DNA of 64,000 nt from Trichaptum fuscoviolaceum (Eukaryota > Basidiomycota > Agaricomycetes > Hymenochaetales > Trichaptaceae): assembly GCA_910574455.1 (NCBI GenBank), contig CAJSYZ010000001.1, positions 3,641,424-3,705,423 on the forward strand, in the 5' to 3' direction. The position numbers and the translations under genes were made by a program. Positions within the stretch are counted from its first letter, which is position 1. Every line of letters begins with the position of its first letter. Shown here piece after piece: positions 11,773 through 25,600 of the stretch. The notes beneath the pieces were generated by a model. That model did no database searches. It worked only from the letters and a program-made list of their open reading frames with translations, and was not told the DNA's origin.

Positions 11773-14544
11773 CTAACGTTTCCGAGTGTTCACGGATCGC
11801 CTTCTCGGTCGTGTCGGGGTATCTTCATGCACTGGAATGATCCTCGACCTTGATGACGATGCTTGAGGCACAACATCTACTTCCGCCTCCCCGGAATCGA
11901 TGCCTGCTCCATGTCCAATACCAGGTTGTACCCATCGGGAAGACTCGCCAGACTTCCTATGAACGGGAGTGTCGAAAGCAAATTCCGTTCGGAAGATATG
12001 TTTTCCAACTTCTTGACCGACGTCTTCTAGGTCGTCCTCTATCATTTCCGGGTCAGATTGTACAACTTCAAGATCCTCGTCCATAGCATCAGCGTCCGCT
12101 TGATCAATGTCCTCGTCCTCCTCGTCACTGCTATCGTCGTATAAGCCACCTGGAGGTTCCCCAATCCATTCGCTGTCATCCTCATCACGTCCGAAATCCC
12201 ATACATCTATGGCAGTCGACTCTAATCGGTTACTTGCCGCAACGCACCATCTACCCTCGAAGACAACTTGCCAAACACCATTTATATTTGTGAGTAAATC
12301 TCTGACGAAGGTGCCATCACGAATGTCCCACATCTTCAAAGTTCCGTCAGAGCCACTAAGAACTTTGAATTCATCGTGCTGGAAGCAAGTTATAGCTCCG
12401 GTGTGTGCCTGCAGCGTGTGCCTGAGTTCTCCTGTTTTTGGGTCCCAGACACGAAGAGTAGAATCCGCTGCTGCGGAAACGAGATGGGAGGGAGAAAGAC
12501 CAAGCAAGCCGACGAGCGATGTATGTCCAGTCAGCGTATGGACACACTGGCCTGTCGATAGATTCCACACTCTAACTGTGCCATCCATTGAGCCAGAACA
12601 TGCTTGATTTCGGTGAGGGTCAAGAACAACGGAATAAACTAATTAATATGTCAGTTGGCGTTTTCATAGTAAAGGCAAAGGACACCACAAACCTTTCTGA
12701 GAATGCCCAACAAGGACCCATTTCGCTTGTCCGGTGATAATATCCCATATCCTTACTGTGCAATCATAGCTCCCTGAAACAAGTGTACGACCCCGCGCTG
12801 CTAGAGCTCGTACTGCATGATCATGACCTTCCAGGAATAGCTTATGATACGGATTCTCCTCCACGTCCTCCTAAGGGTAAGCCAGTTAGAGATCTTACTT
12901 CGATAATGGAATGAAACATGCATACTTCCGAAGGGTCACCATCATTGTCATCCGCACCATAGCATCGATATTCCTCCTCCCCAGGCTTAGGTAAAGTCCA
13001 AACTCGAAGTGAATGGTCGCGACTACCGGTAACGATAAGAGGACGCTTGGGCCATCTTTCCCTTCGGGTGATCCCGTCCTCGCCAGTGTATTCGACTGTC
13101 TCAGGTTTCACAATCGCCAAACATCTGACAGTGCTTGTGTGACCACCGAAAACATGCGTGCATTTCCCCGTTTTAAGATCCCATATGCGCACAGTACGGT
13201 CAGTCGACCCCGAAACAAGTGTATCTTTGGTAGCAGCAAGCGCCCATACGCCACCTTGATGACCTTCTAGGGAACGTACGAGTAGGCCCGTGACTGGAGA
13301 GTACACGTGTATCGAATTGTCATCCGAGGCAGAGATAATTCGCCCACGGGAAAAGAGAAGGCAAGTAACGACATGGGAACCATGGGCTGCGAATTGCAGA
13401 TGTTTGGGGGCAGCCGTCATCCATGTAGACTGTGTCAAATGTCGCGATTTGAAGAGGATTTTGTATGGGTGCGGAAGAGGGAGAGATCGAGGTGATGGAA
13501 GACCAGCTCTGCGTCTCCGTGCCACTATATGACGGGCAAATTGATTTTCACTCTCACCCCCAAACCAAATTCTGCTGGACTTCATGAGGTCTTGCCAGAG
13601 AACAGGGTCCGAATCTATTATTGCTCGCCATGCCTTTGAAACACGGGACGCCCGTGCAAGCGTTGAAAAAGGGAGGAAGCTGAGTATGTGTGATACAAGC
13701 TCGCGCGGAAGGAGTGTTAAGAAGTCGCGGGCCAGAGTGGGAGTGAGTACCGAATGAAGTGTTCTGAGGACGGGTAGAGGTGAATGACGCAGGAACGTGA
13801 GGAGAACATGCGATTGCAGTGAAGGGGGTAGTGCACAGAAATGGTTTAAAAGAGCCGGCAAGGTCAGAAGTGTGGTCAAAGAAAGATCTGCCTGCACAGG
13901 CGCCTGCGGCTGGGGTGATGAAGCGCCACTAGGAGGTGCAGAAGGCCATACACTCTGCGGAGGAGGTGAGCCTGTAGGGGAAGGTAGGGGCGAAGGAGGG
14001 GCTGCAGCAGTGTTTATAGTGATGCCGCCAGGATGAGCCCCCCGAGGTTTCTTTCTGGGAGGGGGTGTATTTGTCGGCTCCTCGACGCTCTGCATGAGAA
14101 TATCATTGCTGTGCGATCGTTTCTTCCCAAAACGCTCAACAGCTTCATTCAACCCAACATACTTTTGCTGTTCCCCAATCTCCTCTTGCCTCATCATACG
14201 CCAGCCTCGGCCACACGGCAGCTCGTCCTCTTCCTGCATATCTTCTTCGCATTCGCCACCATCACGAAAAGTAGCACGTGTGCCACCTGGAAAGACAAGC
14301 GGGAATCTGCGCAGCGAAGGGGGTAAAGGTGCAGTCAGAAGCGGGTATGCCTTTGGGTCTTTCGGAGAGGATGGGGGAGGAAGTGCGGGTAGAGGGATAG
14401 GTGCGTATGTCGTTGTCGTTGTCGTTGTCGTAACCACTCTGTAGATCGGGAGTCAATAACAACTCCTAAAGCAAAGGATTAGACTCACTTCGTGGTTGAT
14501 ACTGAAGGTCCTAACACAAGCGTCGGGCGTTGAGTAGGGCTCAT
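11773..14544 (-). CDS. CDC4: F-box WD40 protein, Cdc4/Fbw7-like SCF substrate receptor
   Basis: Exon 1 (from 14544) encodes MSPTQRPTLVLGPSVSTTK and is followed by a Thr run made by a GTCGTT repeat. A Pro/Ser-rich N-terminus leads to an F-box, LPRELVSHILSFLPF...SRVSKAWRAI...LWQDL (about 13720-13590), which would bind Skp1. Eight WD40 blades follow, with clear SGSTDRTVRIWD, TGSRDHSLRVW, SGSYDCTVRIWD, SGSMDGTVRVWN and SAAADSTLRVWD ends. Such proteins bind phosphodegrons and deliver cell-cycle regulators for ubiquitination. The C-terminus is unusual: after the last blade about 130 residues are strongly acidic, then basic (RPRRRSVNTRKR), perhaps a nuclear signal. Met30-type proteins share this layout, but the position of the F-box and the blade count favour Cdc4. 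Confidence 0.87.
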
Positions 14545-15505
14545 GATGAGCGCAGAAGTGAGGGGAAACGCCTCTGTAGAGGTCTTGTGTGAAGACATTT
14601 GAGCCCAAGAGTGGCCTCGCTTGCCAACAGAGATTTACAACTCCGCCCGAACCACCCTTTTATGGTTCCGTTCCACGTCACACTGGCAGTGACAAAGGTA
14701 GAGTACTGCGTCGACTGCGAGTGCGAATTGTTTTACCATTGCCATCTTGACTTGACCTATCAGTCTCTTGCTTGCGTACGCCTTCGAAGTCTTACCGAAG
14801 TATTCATCTATAATTAAGACGTCAGAAATACTGTGAAGAGAATCACTCACTCGATCTTACTAGTTGAGTCCGGTTTTTGTTTTATCCATAATCGAGATTG
14901 TCTGGATCATAAGCATGCGGGACTTACTTAGCAGAGATATGTTGTCAATGTCTTCTATATAACACTGACCGGCCTCATATTCCCAGAACATCTGTCAAGA
15001 TTATATATTCTATGCACAATCATAATAACAGTGCGTCACAATCCGAAGAAAAATAATGAAGGACTATGTATCAGTCCCCGAGTGAACCATCATCATATCC
15101 TCATCCACTCCTATGCCTCACATAGGAATAGATATGCAATTTCGATTACAGTCAACACAATTAATGCGGTTAAGTTATAAAACAAGCAGCTACTGCATCT
15201 AACTAACTATGGCATATTTGCGATATAGTCGGAGTATGATATCCAACAAAGAAACTTCCCTAATCATCCTAATCAACAGCAACATCGCCCTTCATTCTTC
15301 CTGCACATGTATGTAGCTTTCTAACACAGACTTTGGCCACGAATCAGGAGTTTGACGGAATGGGCCGCACATGAGGTTACCTAAAAAGGAGACACCGTCT
15401 GAAAACAGCCGACTCGGCACCTTTTACTTTTTTTGGTTTGACACTCGTACGTCGTCGTCGTTTCGCAGTCAACTCCAAGCGCCTAACCCCTCACTGTCCC
15501 TCGAG
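14545..15505. other. Intergenic, divergent promoters of Cdc4-like and BuGZ-like genes
   Basis: About 960 AT-rich bases between divergent starts. No coding stretch stands out. A pyrimidine-rich leader with CGTCGTCGTC precedes the BuGZ start at 15506. Confidence 0.5.
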
Positions 15506-16935
15506 ATGGGTAAAAAGAAGAATAAGGCGGTATGAGATCGCTGTTAATACATGCTTGGAAGAAATTAACACCTTTGTCGCAGATCATTCGCCCATGGTGC
15601 TGGTACTGCGAACGTGAGTTTGAAGATGAGAAAGGTGTGTAACACTTGCTGTTCATGCGAGATGACGAGTTTCTAACGTACTACGGCTCTTAAAGTACTC
15701 ATGCAACATCAAAAGGCCAAGCATTTCAAGTGCAAGCACTGTCCACGTCGATTGAACACTGCTGGAGGTCTTGCTGTTCATATTCAACAAGTGCACAAAC
15801 TTGAACCGGAAAAGTATGTTACATTAAACATCATTTGTTGACATACATAGTTGATTACTGTTTCACTAGTCTTCCTCGCATTGAAAATGCGATTCCGGGT
15901 CGAGATGGATACGAAGTGGAGATTTTCGGAATGGAGGGTATCCCTGCTCCTGATGTCGCGGACTGGAAGCGCCGGAAAGAGATTGAGTTAGGCTTAAATC
16001 CTGGGACAATTACGCAACCTCAGGCGAAGCGGCCAAAGATAGAGAATAAGGTATTGACTCAGGAAGAGTTAAGAGTGCAGCTTGAGGCACACAAAGCTCT
16101 GATGGGTGCAGCTGAAAATCCAGTCGTACCCACTATGCCTGGCGCGTCAGGGGCGGTAGTCAATGCTGCCCCTCAGACGTACGCTGCAGCGCCGACGCAA
16201 ATATCTCCGCCACCTTCAAATATTCCTCATTTCCTTCCTAATGGACCTCCTCCCCCCGGGGTGTTCCCTGGCGCTCCCCCTTTCGCCCCTTTCCCTGGTC
16301 CACCAGGGTTCCCTCCCGTGTAAGTATTTGCTATTAAACTTGCCTACGGATTGGACAGCAACCTAATATTATAATAATGATAGTCCACCTCAGCCTGGTA
16401 TGTCTGCCCCGCCTGGCTTCCTTCCACCACCAGGGATGTTCCCACCTGGGCAAACTCCTTTCCCCCCTGGTATTCCCCCTCCAGCAGGAGTACCAGGTAT
16501 ACCGCCGTCGTATACGTCACCTCCCGTTCCTCCTCCAGTTGGACAACCGCCACTAGGTTTAAGTCCGCCTCCAGGAGCTTTCAGTTCCCAAGCACCTCCT
16601 GGAGGCTCACAACAACCCTCTGGACCGGTGACAACCGCTCCCCCTCCTTCATTGACATCGCCATCAAAACCACCAATTCCGAATCCTGCTTTGAAACAAG
16701 TAAATCCGGATTTGAAGAAAGGGCAGATTCTGAAATACTCGGATGCAAACTATTCTCCGGTAAGATAAATCATAATTCTCATATGGCAAGAGTAAATATT
16801 GACTTACTTGTCTTTCAGGAAGAGAACCGTGCTTATGATCCGAAATATTACTTCAATCCTTCCCAAGCAGGGGAACAGAAATTCCAGGAAGAAAGTAGAG
16901 GTAAAAAGCGGGCGCGTGCTGAGGACTTCCTTTAG
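15506..16935 (+). CDS. BuGZ/ZNF207-like C2H2 zinc-finger protein
   Basis: The protein begins [20 protein letters not shown], the near-invariant start of the BuGZ/ZNF207 family. Two zinc fingers follow (CWYC...H...H and CKHC...H...H, ending HIQQVHK). Next is the conserved block [17 protein letters not shown] and then [15 protein letters not shown]. The rest is a Pro/Gly-rich low-complexity region made of PPG- and FPP-type steps, encoded by two exons around an intron at 16321-16382. The last exon ends EDFL (stop 16933-16935). In animals the family binds Bub3 through a GLEBS motif, helps chromosome alignment and phase-separates through its Pro-rich part. I do not see a convincing GLEBS motif here, so Bub3 binding is not supported. 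At least six exons. Confidence 0.85.
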
Positions 16936-19900
16936 TGTTAGTTATCTATCGACCGACTTTCTGGAACAACTAAGCGGAGGAAATTTAGGAAAGGGTCGAG
17001 GCTCCAGTCCGTCTAATTTCTTTCCAGCGCCGCTACTTTTCTCATGATGCATGTTAGTCCAGAACAAACAGAATATATAGCTTACTCGGTGCGATATCTT
17101 CTCCTGCTTCATTCTGTATCTCTTGTAGTGTACCGCCTAAGTTTTAGCGTTCGAAGCAACGTATATTTGATCTATTCGAAGGGTTGTGAATTTCTATCGG
17201 CATCTTTTTGTGCTCGTACATAGGTGATAAAGTAGGAATATGGAGTCGCAAGCGATTATTGATTTGGCAGGGTTTACAAACTATAGGTAAGACTAGCAAT
17301 TTAGTTCCTTCATGGTCCCCTTGATTGATAGACACATCTCGTGTGGAGGCCGGAATTAGTCACTAATTGTTTAGGCGAATTTGAAGGATGTCTTTCGGAC
17401 CCAGTTACATCTATTGGGTCCCACGTAAAACATAAAGACAATCAACGGAACCCAAGGGTGTTTTCCAAACCCAACACAATGGCGCCGCACAATGCAAGGA
17501 TTATCTCCTAGCTTCCTCATAATGACAAGTCCTTTTGATCGTCTTGTCGTTAATCAATGTCGATCCATGACAGCCCTTTGATAGCGCAATGTGTTTTTGA
17601 AATTATGCAGCGGCGGAGATCAGCTCAGTCAGATCTCGTCCTGTCCAGCCCTTTGTCCATGCGCTCCTTCAATGTATTGCTTTCGCACTGATCTTACACA
17701 GACTATAATATCTTGATATTCCGTTAACACGGTATCTTTAGATAATAATAGTACACTTGCTACTGAGTCGATAGCACACTATCTCCAGATCCTAATCAGA
17801 TTCGGGCCCGCGACTGTAGATACCGCCCCACAAGGCCGCACACAAGCCAAGACAAGACCGAAGGAGTGTATAGTCAATTAGCCTTCGATGTGTATGAAAA
17901 AATAGAAATGCAAAGTTAGATTTAGAACGGAACACATAAGGCCGGATAGCCCCTTATTAGGCAGTTTAGCCTAATACGTAATTATGATAATGAAAGGATC
18001 GCCGGGGCGGCGATGGCTTCCGCCGAAACATTGGCAGGGACGAAAATCAGGTACGCCGGAGCCAACTGGCCAATCTCCACCAACTCGCTTCCTTAACTTT
18101 GGGAATTCGCATACAGACCGACTGTCTAATCAGCTGCCCAGTCGTCTTCTCAGGAGGCAAAGAATTGCTATCGAAGCTTAACCGAACGTAAGCTCAAGAT
18201 CTGGGACATGTACTTTCTTACTACTATACTCAGTGGATCGCTTCAAAGTTTCCGTCGATAATCGTCTATAAAATCGACATTGTCTGTGTGGGGGCGAGGC
18301 ATATTCTGGGATATTCGCGCCGGAATATCTGACACATAATAACTCACGCTTCAAGATCAAATCTGAACTTGAAGAAAACGGTCCCCGCGGAATCTGATCG
18401 AGAATGCACATATGTACAACCGCGGCGGGAACAGCGGTGTTGTGACATAAATTAAGGAAGAGGCCTCCAGAGAAAGTACGTCAAAATTGTATATGTTATC
18501 CGTATACGAGGGAGCCATCCTGTGCGTCTGCGGTTTCGGATTGGATGGAACCAAGGTCCGATGGAGCGTTATCACACCCATCATCATCCCACAAGCGCAT
18601 TGAAGAGACGTTCGCAATTTATGGAGACAGGGCTGTGGGGACACGAGGCGTACAATTGGAGTAACCCAGGCCCAGGGATGAGCCTCTGCTTGCCAAGAAT
18701 ATGATTCTGTCAAATCTATAAGCTTTATTGCGTGACTGAAGGAGAAGAAGGAAGGAGCATACACGTATAGCGTAAGACTACGAGAAGAGGGAGGCACCGA
18801 GGACCTCGTTATCTCACTGCAAAGCCAACGTCACAGGCATACGATAGAGTTGTTTCGACACGCCGATGCTTGACGCTTTTCTTGCTATCTTCGCGGTTCC
18901 GAATATACGTGCTTATAGCTGCCTCAAGCTTCTACGTTCGTTGCAAACGAGAAGCCAGCTAAACTAGGCACAAGAAAGCGGATACAGCCATGAGCCCCTA
19001 GAGCCTTCGTGGTGCTTGGGTAAAGGTAGCTGCGCTCAATTGAAAGATCTGGTCCGAAGCAATGAAGCACCACATGCCTCCTGCCGTCGAGACGGATGAG
19101 GTTCTCCCTTTGGCAATGGGCCGGCGTCAAGATATCTGACAAAGCAATTCATATGTATGTCATTAACAGGTCTGCCATCGGGACTCCTGCTCGGATCTTC
19201 GAGCTAAGCCTGTTCTTGCCCTTCATTTTCCTCTCGATGTCAACATCGTCCGGCATGCACGGCATGGGGCATCGCTGGTAAAGGGGCAAACGCAATCTCT
19301 GGGAGAATTGTGTTGATACAATGAAGGGGGGAACGGCCGCATCGTCTTATCGCTTCTGCGGATGTACGGAGGATGCCTCAGATGCACAGAAATGACGGCA
19401 GGCGGCTGTAGGAGGGAGATGAGTGACTGGTCCGACATTCATGGTCCCGTTCACGGTGTTCAATCTAGATCAGGATGATCAACTGAACAATAAAGCCCCT
19501 TGTCCGAGAAGTTAAAGGAGAACGATATATCGGTCGATTAGTGAGGCTTGCAGTAAGGTCACCGATATCTGGGCGCAGGAGCAGTCTGGGAATTGTCCAT
19601 AGAATCTCAAAGGTGGATGAAACGATTCTGTCTTCAGTTGTCGAACCGTGATTTGTCGACGAATACTATTAGAAGTACCACGGTAATTAGAAGCTAAGAA
19701 CAATCAAGGAGCGCAAGCATTGTCCATCTTGGTAGGGATCAGTGACAGATCACGTCGAACGAGCTAAAGTCCGGCCAATACGACGGTTGAATACCAGCGT
19801 TTCATCTTGCGGATGTCGACGAAGAGGGACTGGAGTCTCTTTGCGATCAAAGGCGTGCATTAATCGTCAGATAAAGAGTAATTTCGACACATGGCAGCCA

Positions 19901-22699
19901 TCTGATGGATGTTAAGTGAGGAGTGAAAGCAAAATAGCGCTTGCCATAGCGAGCGTTCATAGCAGGGTTGAGACTCTGTTCGCGCCACCATGAGCTAGAC
20001 AAGCCCAAATGCGTTGCCGAGAAAGTGCCATGTCAACGGCACGGCCACGACCTCGGCCGGCGGAGATACCACGCACCAAACTGCCTCCCCTCCCGACTTT
20101 CCCTAAGTACATATTCAGTGGTCAAAGACAGCTTCAAGTACCAATGTATCAGGGGAGGCAGGGGCACGAACCGATAACAGTCTGACAATCTAAACACAGG
20201 GTGAGTGCGAGGCTCATATATATACTTTTATATACGCCGTGCAAATTTAACCACCATCGGAGCTCATCATATGCTCCGCTTTTGTGTGCTTGCGGTGGTG
20301 GATTGCAGCTTTGCTATTGTAGTGCATTGAGCACACATTGCTCCAAAACGATGATAAACACCTCGTGCTATCGCTGTAGAGCATCTCGCTATAAACGGGA
20401 CGTTCAATTATCGGCGCAATAGAAGACTATCTAGCTTGAAGCCAAATTATATTGGCATCAGGCAAATCGATCAATCTAGGATATTAATCCCGGCAACAGA
20501 TCTCCTTCTGCGCCAGTTCCGCATGGAGAGCGAGTAGGCCAATTCGACGTTCCGTATGTCATGTATAGAAACCGAAACCATTCCACGACCATACGTAGTT
20601 GGTCGAGGAGCAAGCAGGGATCTGGGAAGCATTGATACGCACATCATAACCACCGATGAGCTCCAGAAGCGCGAAGGCAGCGCGTGAGTACGATACGTCT
20701 TGTACGACTCCTTGCCTTTCCGAGGTCTATCCCATATGCTACGCCTTTTGACACGGTGGCTCGACTAAGGATAGTAAGGCGAAAGGATGTGGGCCGCGAC
20801 CAGTCGAATCTAGTCAGGCCAGTTCCTCGCGGACACGAGGACAAGATGTTAGGTGACTCAAAACTTCTGGAGCTCGTCATCGCTTTCATCGAACGTACTG
20901 GAAGTACTAGTGTTTGTACATACAGAATCTTCCGCGTCTGAAGTGTCTGTGCGTCCCCTTACGCGAGAGTTGCCTCAATGAAAGTATACAGCTCGCGTGG
21001 GGCCCGAGCACGGGAAATCGGCATGACGAGCGTGTCACGAGTGTGCCTGGAGGTGCATAAGCGGTGACTATTGGCCTCCATATTCCCTTCTGCGCGAAGA
21101 CTTAGACTCTCCGCTGCCAGATCTCTGGAAGTTCCCAAGGCACAATGAGCTGTGGACCCATGCTATCCCAGAAGAATCCCATGCTCTATGCTTCTCGCCG
21201 ACGACTCCGACCTACATCATGAGTGCGTTATCATTTAGACCTTCTAAAGTTCTATAGCCTGTCTTTCTTGTCCTTTGCACCTGCGCATAATTCGGGGTGC
21301 TATTTTAGAAAACAGGGTCCGGAGAGAAGGCCGATTGCTCGCTCACGTTTGCGCCAGACGTATTGATCGATGGTACAAGGATACCGCATATTACGCAAAC
21401 AAAATGAAAGTGTCTGGAACGGGCCATTACATGAGGAGTTTCGGTGGGTTGGACATGGACTCACGTTACATTGCGTCAATGTTTGGATGGTAGTGTGTCG
21501 CACTAATGAGCTTTTGTAAGGGTGCTTCGAATGCGGCCCTAGTTTAGTAGCTCACCGCCTTTGCAACAAGTTGACGACCTTGTCGAATACACGATTGCGC
21601 TGGCGTGTGAGTTTCTGGAGAAGGTTGTTCGATCATCCCGTAAATCATGCCTCCTTCCCCTTGCTGGAGAGAGGGGCGAGCAAAGCGGTGCTCAGGCGAG
21701 TTTGGTCGGCAGAGTTACAGTCGTGCGATCGCCAGACGTGTTGAGCAAAACTCGGTAGGAACATAGATGCTGTTCTCGACGTTTCAATTGTGAGGCGCTG
21801 CAAACATCGACACCAGAGCCGGGAGGAGTCTCCATACCAGCCACAGTGATAGGAGGATCAGCGGCCTAACCGACCGCGATATGAGTAAAGACCAGGCAGG
21901 ATACGGAGGCAAATTGAGCTGATGGGTTGTATGGCTGGAAAGAGTTTATTTTCTAGGAAGAAGGAGCATTGGGCAATTGGATCTGGCGATGGCCCAAGGG
22001 AAGGGAACGCAAGAGCACTGTTGTGCATTTTCCCAGCTGGAGAAGAATAGAACGATGAAAATATCAATGCCATATGCCTTGAACCTACATACTGGAACGT
22101 GGGCCGGAGCCGCCGGAGCCGGCTAGTAGTAGCGTTACCAACGTGACAAAGTTAATATTTACTAACATATACTATATTAGTAATTGTTGGGTCGGGTTTC
22201 GGAGGTTGAATGCGCGCCTTAGGAACTCACCCGCGGTGCACTCATCATGGCCTTGGACTATTAGCATAGCATGTTCAGCTTTCCGGCGCATAACAGATTG
22301 TGAGTTTGTTCACCATTATTCTTTTTCGCAATCAGGTCGAGATTCAAGATGCTGGTTTTCCCTTTCAGTCCCTTAGACGCCAATCCTGTCTCCTATTTGC
22401 TCACAGCGCTATTCACAGAATAGTTTCACAACTCTGGACACGTTGATTTCGGTCTTACCTTTTCCATTTTCTTGCGCGCAAATCTATCTTGTAAGTTTCT
22501 CTATCGCCGAGAATTCGGATCTCCTATGCAAGGCCTATTCACTTTCCATCTTGTTCCCAGCACCCGCCACCCCCACGCGAAACAAGTCCAAACTGACTTA
22601 AGAGTAAAGATACTCAAAGGTAAGCCTCCCGAAGCAAGTCTCGGGTCATCGACTCAATTCCGCTATCTTGTCTCTCTCTGCAACCTCGAGCTGCGACGT
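16936..22699. other. Gene-poor region with coding-like debris
   Basis: Nearly 5.8 kb without an intact recognisable gene. Open frames are short and point in all directions. The most coding-like stretch is 20640-21760 (+), described under findings. The last few hundred bases before 22699 must hold the promoter and leader of the transcription factor gene. A small inverted pair GGACCCA/TGGGTCC lies near 17398-17421. No LTR, transposase or RNA gene was recognised. Confidence 0.45.
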
Positions 22700-25600
22700 A
22701 TGCTGACCATCATGCCGACCCCGCCCCTCCAGTACGAGCAACAGTACTACATGCCGCAGCATCACCAGATGCCCCCTCCTCAATATCCCCCGCAAATTCC
22801 CCCGCAACAGCTCGAGCAAAGCCTGCACTCGCAGATGCACTCTCCCCAACAGCAGATGCAAATTGACCCAGCGCTTCAGTTGTACTATCCCGGCTACAAT
22901 CCATATCAGCAGCAGCAACAGAGCGGTCACCCCTCACCGCACCAGCAGTCGCAAATGTCACCAATGCACCCACCGCCCCCTCCAATTCACCCCCAGCTTA
23001 GTTTGCCTGCTCACTCGCCTGCCTCCTCGTCTTCTACGCAGGGCTCCGACTACATGGGAACACCACCTGCTGACAGTATTTCTGCGTCCTCCCAACATAG
23101 ACAAAACGGGAAGAGGTCCTCGTCATCAGCTGCTAGTGGAGGTGCTTCGGGTAGCAGGAAGAAGTCTAGGACGGATGAGATCGAGGACGACGGCGAAGGT
23201 ATGAGCCCTAGCACGGAAGCACCTGAAGGGAAGGTGAAAGCTACAAGGGGCTCAAGGTAAACAATTTCTCTCGTTCACAATATTTATTTATTTATTTATT
23301 ATTTGCCAGGGCTTGCACTGTGTGTCGACGACTCAAAATGAAGTGCGTAGGTGCCGAGCAAGGGCCACCCTGCAAGCGATGCCAAGCAGGAAACCACGAG
23401 TGTGTCTTCGAGGAGTCTAACCGAGGCAAACGATCATCGAAGTAGGCATTTTTTTGACTGTTATTTTGTAGAGCTCAATTCTGATTCCTAGCTCGCCTGC
23501 GATTTCCAGCAATAGCGTCAGGAAACACGAGCAGCTCACGCGATCTTTGCGGAAGATGGAAAAAACTCTGGATACAGTTCTACGGTCTATTGGCAATCCC
23601 TCGATCTCCTCTATCACGTCAGGGATTATGTCTCGTTCGCCCTCGCCGACGAGTCAGACTGCTAAGACACAGGCGTTAATAGACAATCCATCTCCACCCC
23701 CACGATCCGCATCTACGGTCCACTCTGTGCAAAGTCATCATGGAACTACATCTCCCCGGCTACACTCCTTGCCTGACAATGAGCTAAACCCCCTAGGCCT
23801 ACTGGCCGAGGCTAGCCTCGCCAATCGGCGCGCTCAGAGTTCACAAGCGCAAACGAAGTCTACTTCTGTTGCGTCCGACCCCAAGCAGCATATCGGAGTG
23901 GCCAGCGACCTGTACTTCAAGCCAGGTATTAAATAATATTTTCCCCTTAATTGCCTTTGTCCCACTGTGCTCACAAATTTCAGGCGTTATGTCTATCCTG
24001 CCGCTTCGCCGTCTATATATTGAGCGGCAAGTACAACCGGAAATGCTAACATTCGTATCTACGGAGGAAGTTCTTGCCCTCTTCAAAATGTACAGTCAAA
24101 TTGATTTTCTTCCATTTGACAAGCTTTACTTACCATGCTCTCCCCCCCTTTAACAAATAGTTTCTACGGACATATGAAAGTACGGCATTAATAATCATAA
24201 AAGGAGGGTGCTTGCTGATTTTGGTCACCTAGATGCACAGTCCACTCTTAGATCCCGATTTTCATACACCATCATTGGTGTGTTCGAGGTCTCCTTTCCT
24301 CCTCACTACAAGTACGTTTCCCACATATCCACATCATCATGAATGAGGCGGCGGCAGTACTGATTAGTGTTCTTCCTCGCATCCGCACCCGCAACTGCCG
24401 ATTCCGCATCTATCCTACACGCCTCAGTCTGTGCAATTGCTTCCAAATTTTACGATGCGCGGCCGGAGCTCCACTCCCGGCTTACAAACCTCTCTCGCAA
24501 GCTCGCCTTTACAGTACCTGAGAAGGGATACAAATCTGTCGAGATTGTACAAGCGTATCTGCTTCTGACACTCTGGGGGTCAGGCCCAGTTGAGCGTTAT
24601 GAGCAAGACAAAACGTGGTTCCTCCTCGGAATGGGTATTAGGTCAGTCCGCTGTTCTTGCCGCTTCCATGAAAGCATTTGTTGATACTGCTACTCGGGAC
24701 CCAGGATGGCCACGGACCTGAATTTGCATCGAAAGACGGCGATCACAGGTCAAGATACACCCGAAGGTCGAGCGCGGGACAAGGAAGTGCACAATCGTGA
24801 GCGAACATGGCTGCTGTGTTACATTCTCGATCGCAGTATGAGTGCAAATATGGGGAAGCCCTATTCAATCAAGGAAGAGTGAGTCACTGATTCGAAGAAA
24901 AGCCCTGGATAAGATCAACTTTCTGATTGTGCCAAATCATTTTCCCTTTTCAGTTTCATCATACAGAACACACATTTGTTTTGGAAGAAGCCAATTTCGT
25001 TGCCGACAGATGCGGGTATGGCGGCTTACGCTGTAAGTGCCATTTCATAATCTCCCCCCATGTACTCATGCCATCACAACTTAGGAATTGCAACGGATCT
25101 TGTCCCGCAGTCTTGACATTTTGTACTCGTCCACTGCCAATAGTTCAGGACTCCAAACGGATTGCAATTATTACTTGGTTATTAGGACAGTGGAAGCGCA
25201 ATTACGACATTGGCTCAGCGATTGGACAGAGCGGTTATCATCAGTTGGTATGTCTTTCCGATTGCGGTCTTATTTTTCTCGCATCTTATGTGTCCCAAAG
25301 TGCCAGACATAAATTCCTCTTATGGTGTCTATAATACATTGATTGGCAACTTCTACTACAACTACGCTATGCTCGTCATCAACTCGTTCGGCCTTCAAAA
25401 TGCGCTTGAGCGTTCCCCAGTTGATAAAGGGCATTTCTTCACAAGAACTCATCAATCTGCTGTTGCCTGCGCAACACTCGTGCGCGATGAACTTGGTCCC
25501 AAGGGATATTTACGGTATTCTCCTGATTCGCATTTCGTACAATGTTCCTACGCAGTCCTGAGCTTGCTCAAAGTGGGTACTTCGAGCGATATGTTTCAGA

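Noticed and set aside
12107..12607. Long plus-strand open frame opposite the Cdc4-like gene
   Set aside because: It is antisense to the WD40 coding exon, whose codon pattern forces an open frame on the other strand.
18357..18797. Minus-strand open frame of 146 residues in the gene-poor gap
   Set aside because: No motif, atypical composition, and no flanking splice sites that extend it.
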